64,000 nucleotides of DNA from DASQPR01 sp963727415 (lineage in GTDB: Bacteria; Actinomycetota; Actinomycetes; Mycobacteriales; Micromonosporaceae): contig CAVSGF010000001.1 in NCBI GenBank assembly GCA_963727415.1, positions 124,001-188,000 on the forward strand, in the 5' to 3' direction. The number at the start of each line of letters is the position of its first letter. The stretch's first letter is position 1. Positions 9,740-18,496 of this stretch are shown here, one piece after another. The notes under the pieces were generated by a model. That model did no database searches, had not been told where the DNA came from, and saw nothing but the letters and a program-made list of their open reading frames with translations. The position numbers were made by a program, and so were the translations under genes.

Positions 9740-10840
9740 ATGTCATTCAGCGTCAACCTCATCGCCCTCCGAGGCCTGCCGCCGTTCCTTGACCGCCGAG
9801 CGCGAGAGTTGGCATCCGCTTCCGGCTACGTCACCGCGCACACACATCTGGACTACGGGCCGGGCCTGGTAGATGTGGCCGGACGGCACCGCGAGAACGT
9901 TCGGCAGGTTACCGGGTTCCTGGACCGCGCGGCGACGGCGTACGCGGGCGACGACGCCATCCGGCTGCGACAGGTGACCATCGACTACGCAATGTCGGAC
10001 GCGCGGGCTGCGAGCCGGGCCGACTCGACGTTGCCGCGGGTGCCGGGCGGCCAGATTGACGGCGTCATCACCCCGGCCGAGCGGAATCTGGGACCGGAGA
10101 TCTTCGACGATCGCGATCACCCGGCCGCCGATCTGCCGGTGCCCGCCGATCACCATGGCGACATGCCTTACAAGCCCGGCTGGTTCGACCTGCTGAGCCC
10201 GACCAGCCTGGCCCGCGACGCGGTATGGGAGCTGACCGGCCTGGCTGCCCGGATGGGCATCCTGGATCGGGCCTACGATCCGTTCGAGTTGATCGTCTGC
10301 CCCCTTGTCGGAGACTGGGCCGGCCTGCTGCGATGCGCCGAGGTCTTCGACCATGTGGCCGACTTCGTCCATGACGAGGCGCGCGTCATCCGCGGGGTCG
10401 AGTTGATGGTGCCGGAGGTGTGGACCGGTCGGGCCGCCGCCGCCTGCCGTGCCAACCTGGGCGACTTCAGTGTCGCGCTGGGCGCCGGCCAGGACCCCCT
10501 ACGCAGTGCCGCCACCGCGTACCGGGAAATCGCCGTTGGAGTGCACGACAACGCGGACCTGCTCGGCACGGTGGTCACCGAGATAGCCGATCTGGCGATC
10601 GAAACGTCGGTCAACGCCGAGACGTGGGGGATATTCGGCGCCTACGAGGTCGGATCCGGTCTGAGCAATCTGATCCGGTCGCTCCGGGCGGCGTTGCGGA
10701 TCGTGGCCAAGGTGCAGGACGTCCTCAACACCGGCATGAGCATCAGCGACGAGGCAATGCACCGACTCGGCCTGATGACCGCCCTGCTCCGGATGCCGCC
10801 GATGAGCGTGCCGGCACCGCCTATCCCGGCCGTGCGATGA
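9740..10840 (+). CDS. putative type VII secretion substrate with EspC-like and WXG-like helical domains
   Basis: This 366-aa protein has no signal peptide. The N-terminal part (about 40-100: GLVDVAGRHRENVRQVTGFL then AATAYAGDDAIRLRQ) resembles the helical EspC/ESX-1 target family. The C-terminal half has a second helical pair with a W-x-G turn, VWTGRAAAACRANLGDF (about 230-245), as in WXG100 proteins, then a long Ala-rich helix. ATG 9740 is preferred over TTG 9728 because GGAG lies six bases upstream. The gene follows an FtsK-type ATPase and membrane protein and meets folE tail to tail. Assignment as a T7SS-type substrate is an inference from helical pattern and context; no YxxxD/E export signal was confirmed. 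The intergenic stretch 9613-9739 holds no gene. Confidence 0.55.
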   Translation: MSFSVNLIALRGLPPFLDRRARELASASGYVTAHTHLDYGPGLVDVAGRHRENVRQVTGFLDRAATAYAGDDAIRLRQVTIDYAMSDARAASRADSTLPRVPGGQIDGVITPAERNLGPEIFDDRDHPAADLPVPADHHGDMPYKPGWFDLLSPTSLARDAVWELTGLAARMGILDRAYDPFELIVCPLVGDWAGLLRCAEVFDHVADFVHDEARVIRGVELMVPEVWTGRAAAACRANLGDFSVALGAGQDPLRSAATAYREIAVGVHDNADLLGTVVTEIADLAIETSVNAETWGIFGAYEVGSGLSNLIRSLRAALRIVAKVQDVLNTGMSISDEAMHRLGLMTALLRMPPMSVPAPPIPAVR

Positions 10841-10856
10841 CCACCGTTGACGCCGG

Positions 10857-11462
10857 CTACCGGCTGTGGATCAGGCTCATCGCCTCAGACCGCGTACGCG
10901 GGTCCTGCTGCAGCATGCCGCGCACAGCGGAAGTGACGGTGCGGGCGCCCGGCTTCTGGATACCCCGCATCGCCATACACATGTGCTCGCAGTCGATCAC
11001 GACGATCACGCCACGGGCCTCCAGCGAGTCCATCAGCAGGTCGGCGATCTGCGAGGTGAGGCGTTCCTGCACCTGCGGCCGCCGCGCGAACACCTCAACC
11101 AGGCGGGCCAGCTTGGACAGCCCGGTGATGCGCCCATGCGTGCCCGGGATGTAGCCGATATGCGCCACCCCGCGGAACGGGAGCAGGTGGTGCTCGCACA
11201 GCGAGAACACCTCGATGTCTCGGACCAGCACGAGTTCCTCGTGGCAAGCCTCGAATGTCGTGGTGAGGACGTCGCCTGGATTGACCCGCAGCCCAGCGAA
11301 CAACTCGGCGTACGACCGGGCAACCCGGGCCGGCGTGCGCTTGAGACCGTCGCGGTCCGGGTCCTCACCGAGAGCGAGGAGGATCTCGCGGACCGCGGCC
11401 TCGATTCGCTTCAGGTCCACGGCATCGCTCAGCGGCCCGCCGTTCAGCTCGCCGTTGACCAA
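10857..11462 (-). CDS. folE: GTP cyclohydrolase I
   Basis: FolE converts GTP to 7,8-dihydroneopterin triphosphate, the first step of folate synthesis. The 201-aa length is normal. Diagnostic stretches are present: EVFSLCEHHLLPFRGVAHIG with the zinc Cys and His residues, YIPGTHGRITGLSKLARLVE, and IDCEHMCMAMRG near the C-terminus. The gene lies downstream of ftsH on the same strand, as in many actinobacteria. The downstream folP, folB and folK genes that often follow are absent here, and the next gene is the convergent WXG-like gene only 16 bases away. The identification is secure. Confidence 0.96.
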   Translation of the reverse strand: MVNGELNGGPLSDAVDLKRIEAAVREILLALGEDPDRDGLKRTPARVARSYAELFAGLRVNPGDVLTTTFEACHEELVLVRDIEVFSLCEHHLLPFRGVAHIGYIPGTHGRITGLSKLARLVEVFARRPQVQERLTSQIADLLMDSLEARGVIVVIDCEHMCMAMRGIQKPGARTVTSAVRGMLQQDPRTRSEAMSLIHSR

Positions 11463-11545
11463 CCGCGCCGCAACGTGGTCAAGCGACCCGCGCGGACTGG
11501 GCTCCAGGCCGGTGATGTCCTCGTCGTCGAGGTCGTACGACGCGG

Positions 11546-13561
11546 TCAGTGCTTGCCGTCCTCGTGGTTGCTGGCGCTCGACGCGCCGGTCAGGGCGTCG
11601 ACGCCGCTCTCCGAGCCGTGGTTGTTGAGCGCCTCGGCCTCGGCCGGCGTGAGCACTGGCGGCCGGTCCGACATGGTCCGCTTGCTGATCGTGGTGAACG
11701 GAGCCATCGGCGGGCGCTTGACCACGCGAGCGCAGATCCGGGCCATGTCGGCCTGCGTGATGGTCTCCTTCTCCATCAGTTCAAGCACGATCGTGTCGAG
11801 CACATCCCGGTACTCGACCAGGATCTCCCATGCCTCATCGTGGGCGAGCTCGATCAGCCCACGCACCTCGGCGTCAATCTCCGACGAGACCGTCTCCGAG
11901 TAGTCGCGCTGGTGGCCCATCGTCCGGCCGAGGAACGGCTCGCCGTCATTCTGCCCGTACTTCACGGCACCCAGCTTGGCGCTCATGCCGTACTCGGTGA
12001 CCATGGCCCGGGCGATCGACGTCGCCTTCTCGATGTCGTTGCCGGCACCGGTCGTGGGCTCGTGGAACACGAGTTCCTCCGCCGCGCGGCCACCTAGGGC
12101 GTACGCCAGCGTGTCGATGAGCTCGGCTCGCGTCTGCGTGTACTTGTCCTCGGTCGGGAGCACCAGAGTGTGACCGAGCGACCGGGCGCGCGACAGGATG
12201 GTGACCTTGTGCACCGGGGCGGCATGCGGCAACGCCCACGCCACCAGGGCGTGGCCACCCTCGTGGTATGCGGTGATCTTCTTCTCGCGATCGCTCATTA
12301 CCCGGGTGCGCCGGGCCGGGCCGGCGACCACGCGGTCGATGGACTCTTCGAGCGACTCATTGGTGACCGCACGCTTCTCATTGCGGGCGGTCAGCAAGGC
12401 CGCCTCGTTGATGACGTTAGCCAGGTCGGCGCCGGTGAACCCGGGCGTGCGGCGGGCCACGGCGTCAAGGTCGACGTCGGGAGTGAACGGCTTGCCCTTT
12501 GCGTGCACCCGCAGGATCGCCTTGCGGCCCTCCATGTCGGGTGTATCGACGGCGATCTGCCGGTCGAACCGGCCCGGACGCAACAGCGCGGGGTCCAGGA
12601 TGTCCGGACGGTTCGTGGCCGCGATCAGGATCACGCCGCCCTTGGTGTCGAATCCGTCCATCTCGACCAGCAGCTGGTTCAGCGTCTGCTCACGCTCGTC
12701 GTGGCCACCGCCGAGGCCGGCGCCGCGGTGCCGGCCGACCGCGTCGATCTCATCGACGAACACGATCGCCGGGGCGTTCTCCTTGGCCTGCTGGAACAGG
12801 TCGCGGACGCGGGAGGCGCCGACACCGACGAACATCTCGACGAAGTCGGAGCCGGAGATCGTGTAGAACGGCACGCCGGCTTCGCCGGCGACCGCGCGGG
12901 CCAGCAGCGTCTTGCCGGTGCCGGGAGGACCGAACAGCAGCACGCCCTTCGGAATCTTGGCACCCAGGGACTGGTACTTCGCCGGGTTCTGCAGGAAGTC
13001 CTTGATCTCGTGGAGCTCCTCGACCGCCTCGTCCGAACCGGCGACATCCGCGAACGTGGTCTTCGGAGTGTCCTTCGAGATCAGCTTCGCCTTCGACTTG
13101 CCGAAGTTCAGGACTCGCGAACCGCCGCCCTGTGCCTGGGACATGAAGAACAGCAGCAGGATCACGACCGCGGCGATGGGCAGGAAGTTAAACAGCAAGG
13201 TCAACAGCACGCTGTCCTTGCTGACCTTGGTGTCGAGGGTGGTGATCTGTCCCGACTTCTGAGCGGCGTTGAACTGGTCGTACACCTCGCCCATGGCATC
13301 GGCGGGGTACTGGGCCTGGATCTTCGAGGTGCTCTCGCCGTTGATCTTGATCGGAGACTTCAGGTCCACCTGGACCGTCTGCTCCTTGTCCTCGATCAAC
13401 GCCGACTTCACATTGTTATCCGCCACCTGGGCATTCACATCCGATGTCTTCGCGGATGTGTAGCTGGGGCCGCCGGTCAAGGAGAAACTGAGAACGATGG
13501 CGGCGGCGATGACCAGCGCGATCCAGACAATCGGCCGCCGGAAGAAACGACTACGTTCCAT
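11546..13561 (-). CDS. ftsH: ATP-dependent zinc metalloprotease FtsH
   Basis: FtsH is a membrane-anchored AAA+ protease that degrades misfolded membrane proteins and some regulators. The 671-aa product has two transmembrane helices (about residues 10-28 and 118-140) around an extracytoplasmic domain. The AAA module contains Walker A GPPGTGKT (211-218) and Walker B IVFVDEIDAVGRHRG. The zinc motif HEGGH is at 433-437, and the full M41 domain follows. The start ATG at 13561 fits the family's N-terminus (MERSRFFRRP then a helix). It is upstream of folE on the same strand and downstream of hpt, the usual actinobacterial order. Confidence 0.97.
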   Translation of the reverse strand: MERSRFFRRPIVWIALVIAAAIVLSFSLTGGPSYTSAKTSDVNAQVADNNVKSALIEDKEQTVQVDLKSPIKINGESTSKIQAQYPADAMGEVYDQFNAAQKSGQITTLDTKVSKDSVLLTLLFNFLPIAAVVILLLFFMSQAQGGGSRVLNFGKSKAKLISKDTPKTTFADVAGSDEAVEELHEIKDFLQNPAKYQSLGAKIPKGVLLFGPPGTGKTLLARAVAGEAGVPFYTISGSDFVEMFVGVGASRVRDLFQQAKENAPAIVFVDEIDAVGRHRGAGLGGGHDEREQTLNQLLVEMDGFDTKGGVILIAATNRPDILDPALLRPGRFDRQIAVDTPDMEGRKAILRVHAKGKPFTPDVDLDAVARRTPGFTGADLANVINEAALLTARNEKRAVTNESLEESIDRVVAGPARRTRVMSDREKKITAYHEGGHALVAWALPHAAPVHKVTILSRARSLGHTLVLPTEDKYTQTRAELIDTLAYALGGRAAEELVFHEPTTGAGNDIEKATSIARAMVTEYGMSAKLGAVKYGQNDGEPFLGRTMGHQRDYSETVSSEIDAEVRGLIELAHDEAWEILVEYRDVLDTIVLELMEKETITQADMARICARVVKRPPMAPFTTISKRTMSDRPPVLTPAEAEALNNHGSESGVDALTGASSASNHEDGKH

Positions 13562-13863
13562 GCTTAGGTGGGACGCCGAGACGCCCAGCTCCTCCAGATC
13601 ATCAGTCCTGGTACGCGATTCGACCGAGGACCTGACCTGCCTAACGCGAGGTAGGGCTCGGCTATTCGAAGGTACACCGTGGTATTGAGAGGTGCGTTAC
13701 GGCATAACTCTTTCAGACCGTAAACCGGACAAAGCCCGCTACGCTGTGCGCAGAACCGCACCGTGAACCAGTCGGTCGCCGAACGCGCTTCGCCCAGCCC
13801 CGGCCGTCCACACAACAAATTATGCCCGCTGGCGACGGCGTGGGCTACCGTCCTCGAGCGCCG
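13562..13863. other. intergenic region between ftsH and hpt, no gene seen
   Basis: About 300 bases without a convincing gene. Open frames here have no ribosome site or recognisable product. It must contain the ftsH promoter reading leftward, but I could not pick a clear -35/-10 pair. Confidence 0.4.
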
Positions 13864-14442
13864 CTACGCACGCGCATAGACCGCCGACTTCAAGACGCCG
13901 ACGTACGGAAGCTCGCGATAGCGCTCGGCGAAGTCCAGGCCGTACCCCACCACGAACTCGCTGGGGATATCGAACCCGACGTACTTGACTGGCACCTGCA
14001 CCTTGACCGCGTCCGGTTTGCGAAGGAGGGCGACAACCTCGACGGACGCCGCGGTCCGGCTCTCCAGGTACTTGAGAAGCCACGACAGGGTCAGGCCGGA
14101 GTCGATAATGTCCTCGACCACGATCACATGACGGTCCGCGATGTCGCGATCAAGATCCTTGAGGATCCGGACCACGCCGGATGATGTGGCTCGCTGGCCG
14201 TACGAGGACACCGCCATGAACTCCATCTCCACCGGCCGGCCTTCGCGGCCCATGGCCCGGGCGAAGTCGGCCATGAACATCACCGCGCCCTTGAGCACGC
14301 CCACCAGCAACACACTGTCGGTGTGCGCGTAGTCGGCGGCGACCTTGCGGGCCAGTTCCTCGGTCTTCTCGCGGATCTGATCTTCAGAAATGATCACGTG
14401 CTCGATGTCCGCGTTGTACCACGCGCCAGCTGCTTCCGCCAT
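13864..14442 (-). CDS. hpt: hypoxanthine phosphoribosyltransferase
   Basis: Hpt salvages hypoxanthine and guanine by transferring them to PRPP. The 192-aa product from ATG 14442 (MAEAAGAWYNADIEHV) has normal length; the open frame continues upstream, but that extension is Pro/Arg-rich and unlike the family. The PRPP-binding motif VIVVEDIIDSGLTL is intact, as are LLVGVLKGAVMFMADF and VGFDIPSEFVVGYGLDFAE. In most actinobacteria hpt directly follows tilS. Here about 5.6 kb of other genes separate the two. Confidence 0.95.
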   Translation of the reverse strand: MAEAAGAWYNADIEHVIISEDQIREKTEELARKVAADYAHTDSVLLVGVLKGAVMFMADFARAMGREGRPVEMEFMAVSSYGQRATSSGVVRILKDLDRDIADRHVIVVEDIIDSGLTLSWLLKYLESRTAASVEVVALLRKPDAVKVQVPVKYVGFDIPSEFVVGYGLDFAERYRELPYVGVLKSAVYARA

Positions 14443-14538
14443 GTCCCAAGCCTGCCGTACGACACTGGCGGGCCCACGTCGGGGTGGCTCGGGACTGCCC
14501 GGTCCGGCGGCGCTGGACTGCCATCGATCCCTCTGGGA

Positions 14539-14582
14539 TTGCCCAAGCATTCATCAACTGCTATACGTTTTCTAATAAGAAA
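14539..14582 (+). promoter_or_regulatory. promoter and palindrome upstream of GH18 gene
   Basis: TTGCCC (14539-14544), 17 bases, then TATACG (14562-14567) make a plausible promoter. Immediately downstream lies the palindrome TTTCT-AATA-AGAAA (14569-14582), well placed for an operator over the start site. Two AGTTTCC direct repeats follow at 14582-14588 and 14596-14602. No DasR-type dre consensus is visible. The ribosome site AAAGGA lies just before ATG 14634. Confidence 0.4.
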
Positions 14583-14633
14583 GTTTCCTGAATGTAGTTT
14601 CCCATCCCCCAGCGGAACGCGAAAGGAAACACC

Positions 14634-16112
14634 ATGCAGAACACCTCCAGGCGTGGGGCCGCGGCCCTGTTCGCCACCGCGGCCACGGTCGCGGCCGGCG
14701 GCGTCGTGGCGGCACTGACCCTGGGCTCGCCGGCCCAGGCCGCCACGCTCACCAGTAACTGGTACGGATCGGCTCCGTACGTGATGCCCCTGGACAACAC
14801 GCCGCCCGACCTGCCAACCGTGATGGCCGCGACCGGCCAGAAAGCGTTCGAGCTTGCGTTCATCCTTGCCCCCAACGGCGGTGGATGCTCCCCGACCTGG
14901 GATGGCACCGCGCCGGTGTCATCGGACACCACGGTCGCGGGTGTGATCGGCTCGATCCGTGCCGCCGGCGGCGATGTCACCGTTTCGGTCGGCGGGTACG
15001 GCGGGACCAAGCTCGGTCAGACCTGCGGCACGCCGCAACAGACCGCCACGGCGTACCAGCAGGTCATCGACAAGTACTCGCTCAAGGCCTTCGACCTGGA
15101 TCTGGAAGAGCCGGAGTACGAGAACCTGACCGCCATCAACAACGAAATCGGCGCAGCGAAGATCCTTCAGCAGAACAACCCGGGCCTGTACGTTTCGATC
15201 ACCGTGCCCGGAACCACCAGCGGCACCGGCTACTTCGGCCAGAACGTGCTGAACACGGCCAAGAGCGCCGGCTTCACTCCGGCCAACTACTCGATCATGC
15301 CGTTCGACGGCGGCTTCAACGGCTCGTCGTCGCAGATCTCGGCGCTGGAATCGTTCCACACCATGCTGATGAACACGTTCGGCTGGAGCAGCACGACGGC
15401 GTACAACCACGAGGGCGTGTCGCAGATGAACGGGCGCTCGGACACCGGCGAGATCTTCACTCAGACTGACTTCCAGAACGTGCTCAACTACGCGACCGGC
15501 CATGGGTTGTCGCGATACACGTTCTGGTCGGTGAACCGGGACCGGCAATGCTCGCCGCCGGACAACAACGGCCAGACCTCGGGTTCGTGCAGCAGCGTCG
15601 CCCAGAACGCATGGGACTTCACCAAGTTCACCACGACGTTCGCCGGGGCCACCCCGCCCAGCACGCCGCCGACCGTGACGCCGACGCCAACTCCGACCGG
15701 CTCGTGCACGGCGGCGGCCTGGTCATCCAGCAGCGTTTACACGCAGGGCATGCAAGTCTCCGAAAGCGGCCACCAGTACACCGCGAAATGGTGGACGCAG
15801 GGCGAGGATCCGGCCACCCACCACGGCCAGTACGACGTATGGACCGACGACGGAACGTGCAGCGGCGGCACAAGCACACCGACGCCCACCCCAACTCCAA
15901 CTCCAACTCCGACTCCAACTCCGACTCCGACACCGACGCCGACGCCCACACCGACCCAGACCGGCACCTACCCGGCCTGGGAGGCGAACCACGCGTACGC
16001 CGTTGGCGATCGGGTCAGCTACGCCGGGCTGAACTACCAGTGCCTGCAGGCACACACCTCCCTGGTCGGCTGGGAGCCGCCCAACGTGCCGGCGCTTTGG
16101 CAGCAGATCTAG
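14634..16112 (+). CDS. secreted GH18 chitinase-like glycosidase with two chitin-binding modules
   Basis: This 492-aa secreted protein has a signal peptide (RR then a hydrophobic stretch ending PAQAA, about residues 1-37). A GH18-type catalytic domain spans about 38-340. Its active-site strand reads AFDLDLEEPE, which keeps the D-x-D-x-E pattern, with Glu as the acid. The tail carries two CBM5/12-like chitin-binding modules (about 360-405 and 445-490, the latter with AYAVGDRVSYAGLNYQCLQAH) joined by a long Thr-Pro linker. It probably hydrolyses extracellular chitin or chito-oligomers. The neighbouring leftward GH18 gene and gamma-glutamyltransferase form an extracellular nutrient-scavenging block inserted between hpt and tilS. 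It is a ChiC/ChiD-like branch rather than the DGxDxDWE type. Confidence 0.85.
   Translation: MQNTSRRGAAALFATAATVAAGGVVAALTLGSPAQAATLTSNWYGSAPYVMPLDNTPPDLPTVMAATGQKAFELAFILAPNGGGCSPTWDGTAPVSSDTTVAGVIGSIRAAGGDVTVSVGGYGGTKLGQTCGTPQQTATAYQQVIDKYSLKAFDLDLEEPEYENLTAINNEIGAAKILQQNNPGLYVSITVPGTTSGTGYFGQNVLNTAKSAGFTPANYSIMPFDGGFNGSSSQISALESFHTMLMNTFGWSSTTAYNHEGVSQMNGRSDTGEIFTQTDFQNVLNYATGHGLSRYTFWSVNRDRQCSPPDNNGQTSGSCSSVAQNAWDFTKFTTTFAGATPPSTPPTVTPTPTPTGSCTAAAWSSSSVYTQGMQVSESGHQYTAKWWTQGEDPATHHGQYDVWTDDGTCSGGTSTPTPTPTPTPTPTPTPTPTPTPTPTPTQTGTYPAWEANHAYAVGDRVSYAGLNYQCLQAHTSLVGWEPPNVPALWQQI
15887..15959 (+). repeat. short-period repeat coding the Thr-Pro linker
   Basis: A run of CCAACTCCGAC-like hexanucleotide repeats codes alternating Thr-Pro residues that separate the two chitin-binding modules. 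Such tracts are slippage-prone and vary in length between strains. Confidence 0.75.
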
Positions 16113-16133
16113 CAGCTTTCCGAACGTCCACGA

Positions 16134-16165
16134 CGGCCGCTCACTCCTCCGGGACTGAGCGGCCG
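16134..16165 (+). terminator. hairpin terminator after the first GH18 gene
   Basis: CGGCCGCTCA (16134-16143) pairs perfectly with TGAGCGGCCG (16156-16165) around a 12-base loop, 22 bases after the stop codon. There is no T-tract, which is common for actinobacterial terminators. Confidence 0.6.
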
Positions 16166-16174
16166 CCCCATTCC

Positions 16175-16265
16175 CCATGATCAAGTGCAAGATCTTGAGC
16201 ACCAGATGCGCCATAGCGACGTCAGCTGCACGACTTCGTGCACGTGATCACGCACCTGATCATGG
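16175..16265 (+). repeat. 91-bp MITE/REP-like element, copy A
   Basis: The element is bounded by imperfect terminal inverted repeats, CCATGATCAAGTGC at the left and GCACCTGATCATGG at the right (13 of 14 bases complementary), so the transcript can fold on itself. Copy B at 16703-16793 is the same element inverted. By hand alignment about 75 of 91 positions match, with only four mismatches in the first 56. It contains no gene. Confidence 0.7.
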
Positions 16266-16702
16266 AGATGGCGGCACCCCGGGGTCGGCGACGACACCAC
16301 CACCGGGGCTCCTCCACCAGGGCTCCCCACCGGAACTCCCCACCGGATCTCCTCGAACGGGGCTCCTCGAACGGCAGCGATACGTGTCAACCACGATGCG
16401 GCTCGCCCGCGGGATCGGTCGTCTCGGACCCGCCGCCGACGGCGACGCCGGACACGCCACCATTCCGTGACGGCTCGTGACGGCTCGTGACGGCGGCGAG
16501 CCTGCCGGTACCGGACCGGGTCGAGCATCTGGCGTCGTCGTGATCAGTCACGCAAGGCCAGTCGCCGGCAACGATCGGCCCGAGGCCGGACCACCAGCGC
16601 CTGCCGTCGGCGATTCTGGCACGTCACGAAGCCGAGCCCGCTTGCGGCGGCTCAGACTGAGTATGGCGGTCCGCCGCTCCGGGGCCCGTCCGAGCCTCGG
16701 TT

Positions 16703-16793
16703 CGCTGATCAAGTGCGGCTACACGTGCAAGATTCAGTGCAGCTGTCGTCGCCATAGCGCATCTGGTGCTCAAGATCGTGCACTTGATCATGG
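16703..16793 (-). repeat. 91-bp MITE/REP-like element, copy B (inverted)
   Basis: This is the reverse-complement partner of the element at 16175-16265. Its conserved end reads GCACTTGATCATGG on the plus strand (16780-16793) and its more diverged end contains CTGATCAAGTGC. The two copies face each other across about 440 bp of noncoding DNA. Confidence 0.7.
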
Positions 16794-16806
16794 GCAGTGG
16801 TCGGTC

Positions 16807-16868
16807 GCTCAACGCGCACGCCAATCTCAATGCGGACCCCATGCTCAACGCGCACGCCAATCTCAATG
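16807..16868 (+). repeat. 26-bp direct repeat, two copies
   Basis: Positions 16807-16832 and 16843-16868 are identical (GCTCAACGCGCACGCC followed by AATCTCAATG), spaced by ten bases. The repeat directly follows copy B of the 91-bp element. No function is known to me. Confidence 0.8.
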
Positions 16869-17019
16869 TGCAGCGGTGGCCGGCGGGGGCGGGCCCACCG
16901 GCCACCGCGCCTCAGGTGGCCTCGCTCTTCAGTTGCCGGACCGGCTCAAGCCGGGATGCACCCGTATCGTTGAACTCGGAAACTGTCGAACCGGCGCTCC
17001 CCACTACGGGTGGGGCGCC

Positions 17020-18445
17020 CTAGAGCAGCGGACTGAGCGCCGAAATGAGCGCACCTGAGTCCGAGTCCTGGCTGATCTCCCACACCATCGCGCCACGCAG
17101 GTGCAGAGCCTTGATCAGCATGGTCCGTTCGCCGACCGAGGTCGGGCTGGAGTAGCTGATCAACGTTGGAGTGGTAATCGTTCCGCTGGCCAGATTGTGG
17201 GTTCCGGCCGGGTTGGTCAGGTACGGCTCACCGGCTAGCACGTCCCAGCGCGCCGTGTACCCGTTGGCACCGTTGCCGTCCGGGGACAGGATGCCCGCCA
17301 CGTCGACCAAGTCGTGGTACGTCGGCTGCGGCTCGACGTCAGGTGTCAGGACCACGTTCGGATCCAGGCCGGTGTTGTCGAAGGTGCCGAACAGGCCGTG
17401 GTACCGGTTCGACGAGACGTTGATGTACTGGTTGCCGTAGAACGGGACGCCGACCACGATCTTCGACGCCGGAACCCCGTGGATCAGGTAGTTCGCCACC
17501 GTACCGGTGGTGTTCCAGGTCCAGTCGCCGGCGTTCGGGTCGCGGGGGTCATGACGAAACAGCGTGTCCGGGGCCGCGCTGGTGCCGCCCGGGACGTTGT
17601 AGTCGTACGCCATCACGTTGTCCCAGTCCAGATACTTAGAGATGTCGCGCAGCTCGTAGTACTTGGTGGCGCTGGTCGCGGCGGGCAGCGCCGCGGTCAG
17701 CAAGTAGTGCTTGCCGGTGACGGCTCCGTACGCGTCGAGCTGCCTGCGGAACTCGGCCGCCAGCAGGGTGGCGTTGTGCCGGTCGGCCGGGCTCACGTCC
17801 ACATTGCCGCCGGCCACCTGGGTCGGGTACTCCCAATCCAGGTCGATCCCGTCGAACAGCCCGGCCGCGGCTCCGTCGCCACCGGCCCCGGCCGGCCATC
17901 CACCACCGGGCAGGTTGCCCTTGATGAACGTGTCGATGCACGCCGAGACGAACGCCCGCGCGCCGCTGCGGCGTGGCCGCCAGATCCGAGAACCAGGTGG
18001 ACTTGGTCCAGCCGCCGAGCGAGATCTCGATCTTGAGGTTCGGGTGTGCCGCCTTCAGCTTCTCCAGCTGGTTGAAGTTGCCGAACAGGTGCTGGTTCGG
18101 GTCGTTCGGGTTGTCCGCCACACCGTCGACGGTGTTATCGCCGGTCCAGTAGACCTGCTGGTAGTCGGCCCACGGATCGAGAATGTCGCACCCGATGGCA
18201 CCCGACGATGGATCGAAGCTCGGGACGCCGAACGCGTACTGAATAACATTGATCTTGTCGACCGGGATGTCCTTGACGACGTAGCCCCGCCCGTAGACGT
18301 CCCAGTCGGCGAAGTAGGCCGAGACCACGCTCCGGGGAGCGTCGTTCGCCGGCTTGGCCGCCGCGGCCGACGTCGCCGGAATCGCCATTGCTACGCCGAC
18401 GACCAGTGCCGACATCGCAATGAGCCGCTTGCGCACAGAAAGCAT
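17020..18445 (-). CDS. secreted GH18 chitinase, interrupted by a one-base frameshift
   Basis: From ATG 18445 (ribosome site GGAG about nine bases upstream) the product starts with a signal peptide (MLSVRKRLIAM, cut near SAAAA). It then reads SVVSAYFADWDVYGRGYVV and ISLGGWTKSTWFSDLAATP, typical of GH18 chitinases. The reading frame then breaks. Removing one C from the CCC at 17955-17957 (G in the coding strand) restores AAFVSACIDTFIKGN and the catalytic DGIDLDWEYP (near 17840), followed by NVMAYDYN and a normal C-terminus, about 474 aa in all. As written, the signal peptide and the catalytic residues are in different frames. The cause could be a homopolymer sequencing error or a recent pseudogene; the rest is well preserved. 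It meets the first GH18 gene tail to tail. Confidence 0.82.
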
Positions 18446-18496
18446 CGATGCGCTCCTCTCCTCTTGGAGCACACCTTTCTCCAGCGCCGAGCGCTC

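Larger units (their letters stand above)
16113..17019. other. 907-bp noncoding, repeat-rich interval between convergent GH18 genes
   Basis: I see no gene here. The interval holds a terminator hairpin, two inverted copies of a 91-bp element, three tandem copies of GTGACGGCTC (16467-16496, last one imperfect) and a 26-bp direct repeat. Short open frames in both strands lack ribosome sites and recognisable products. Confidence 0.6.

Noticed and set aside
12170..13567. 465-codon plus-strand frame opposite ftsH
   Set aside because: Antisense shadow of FtsH; composition is Asp/Val/Leu/Arg-skewed with no recognisable family.
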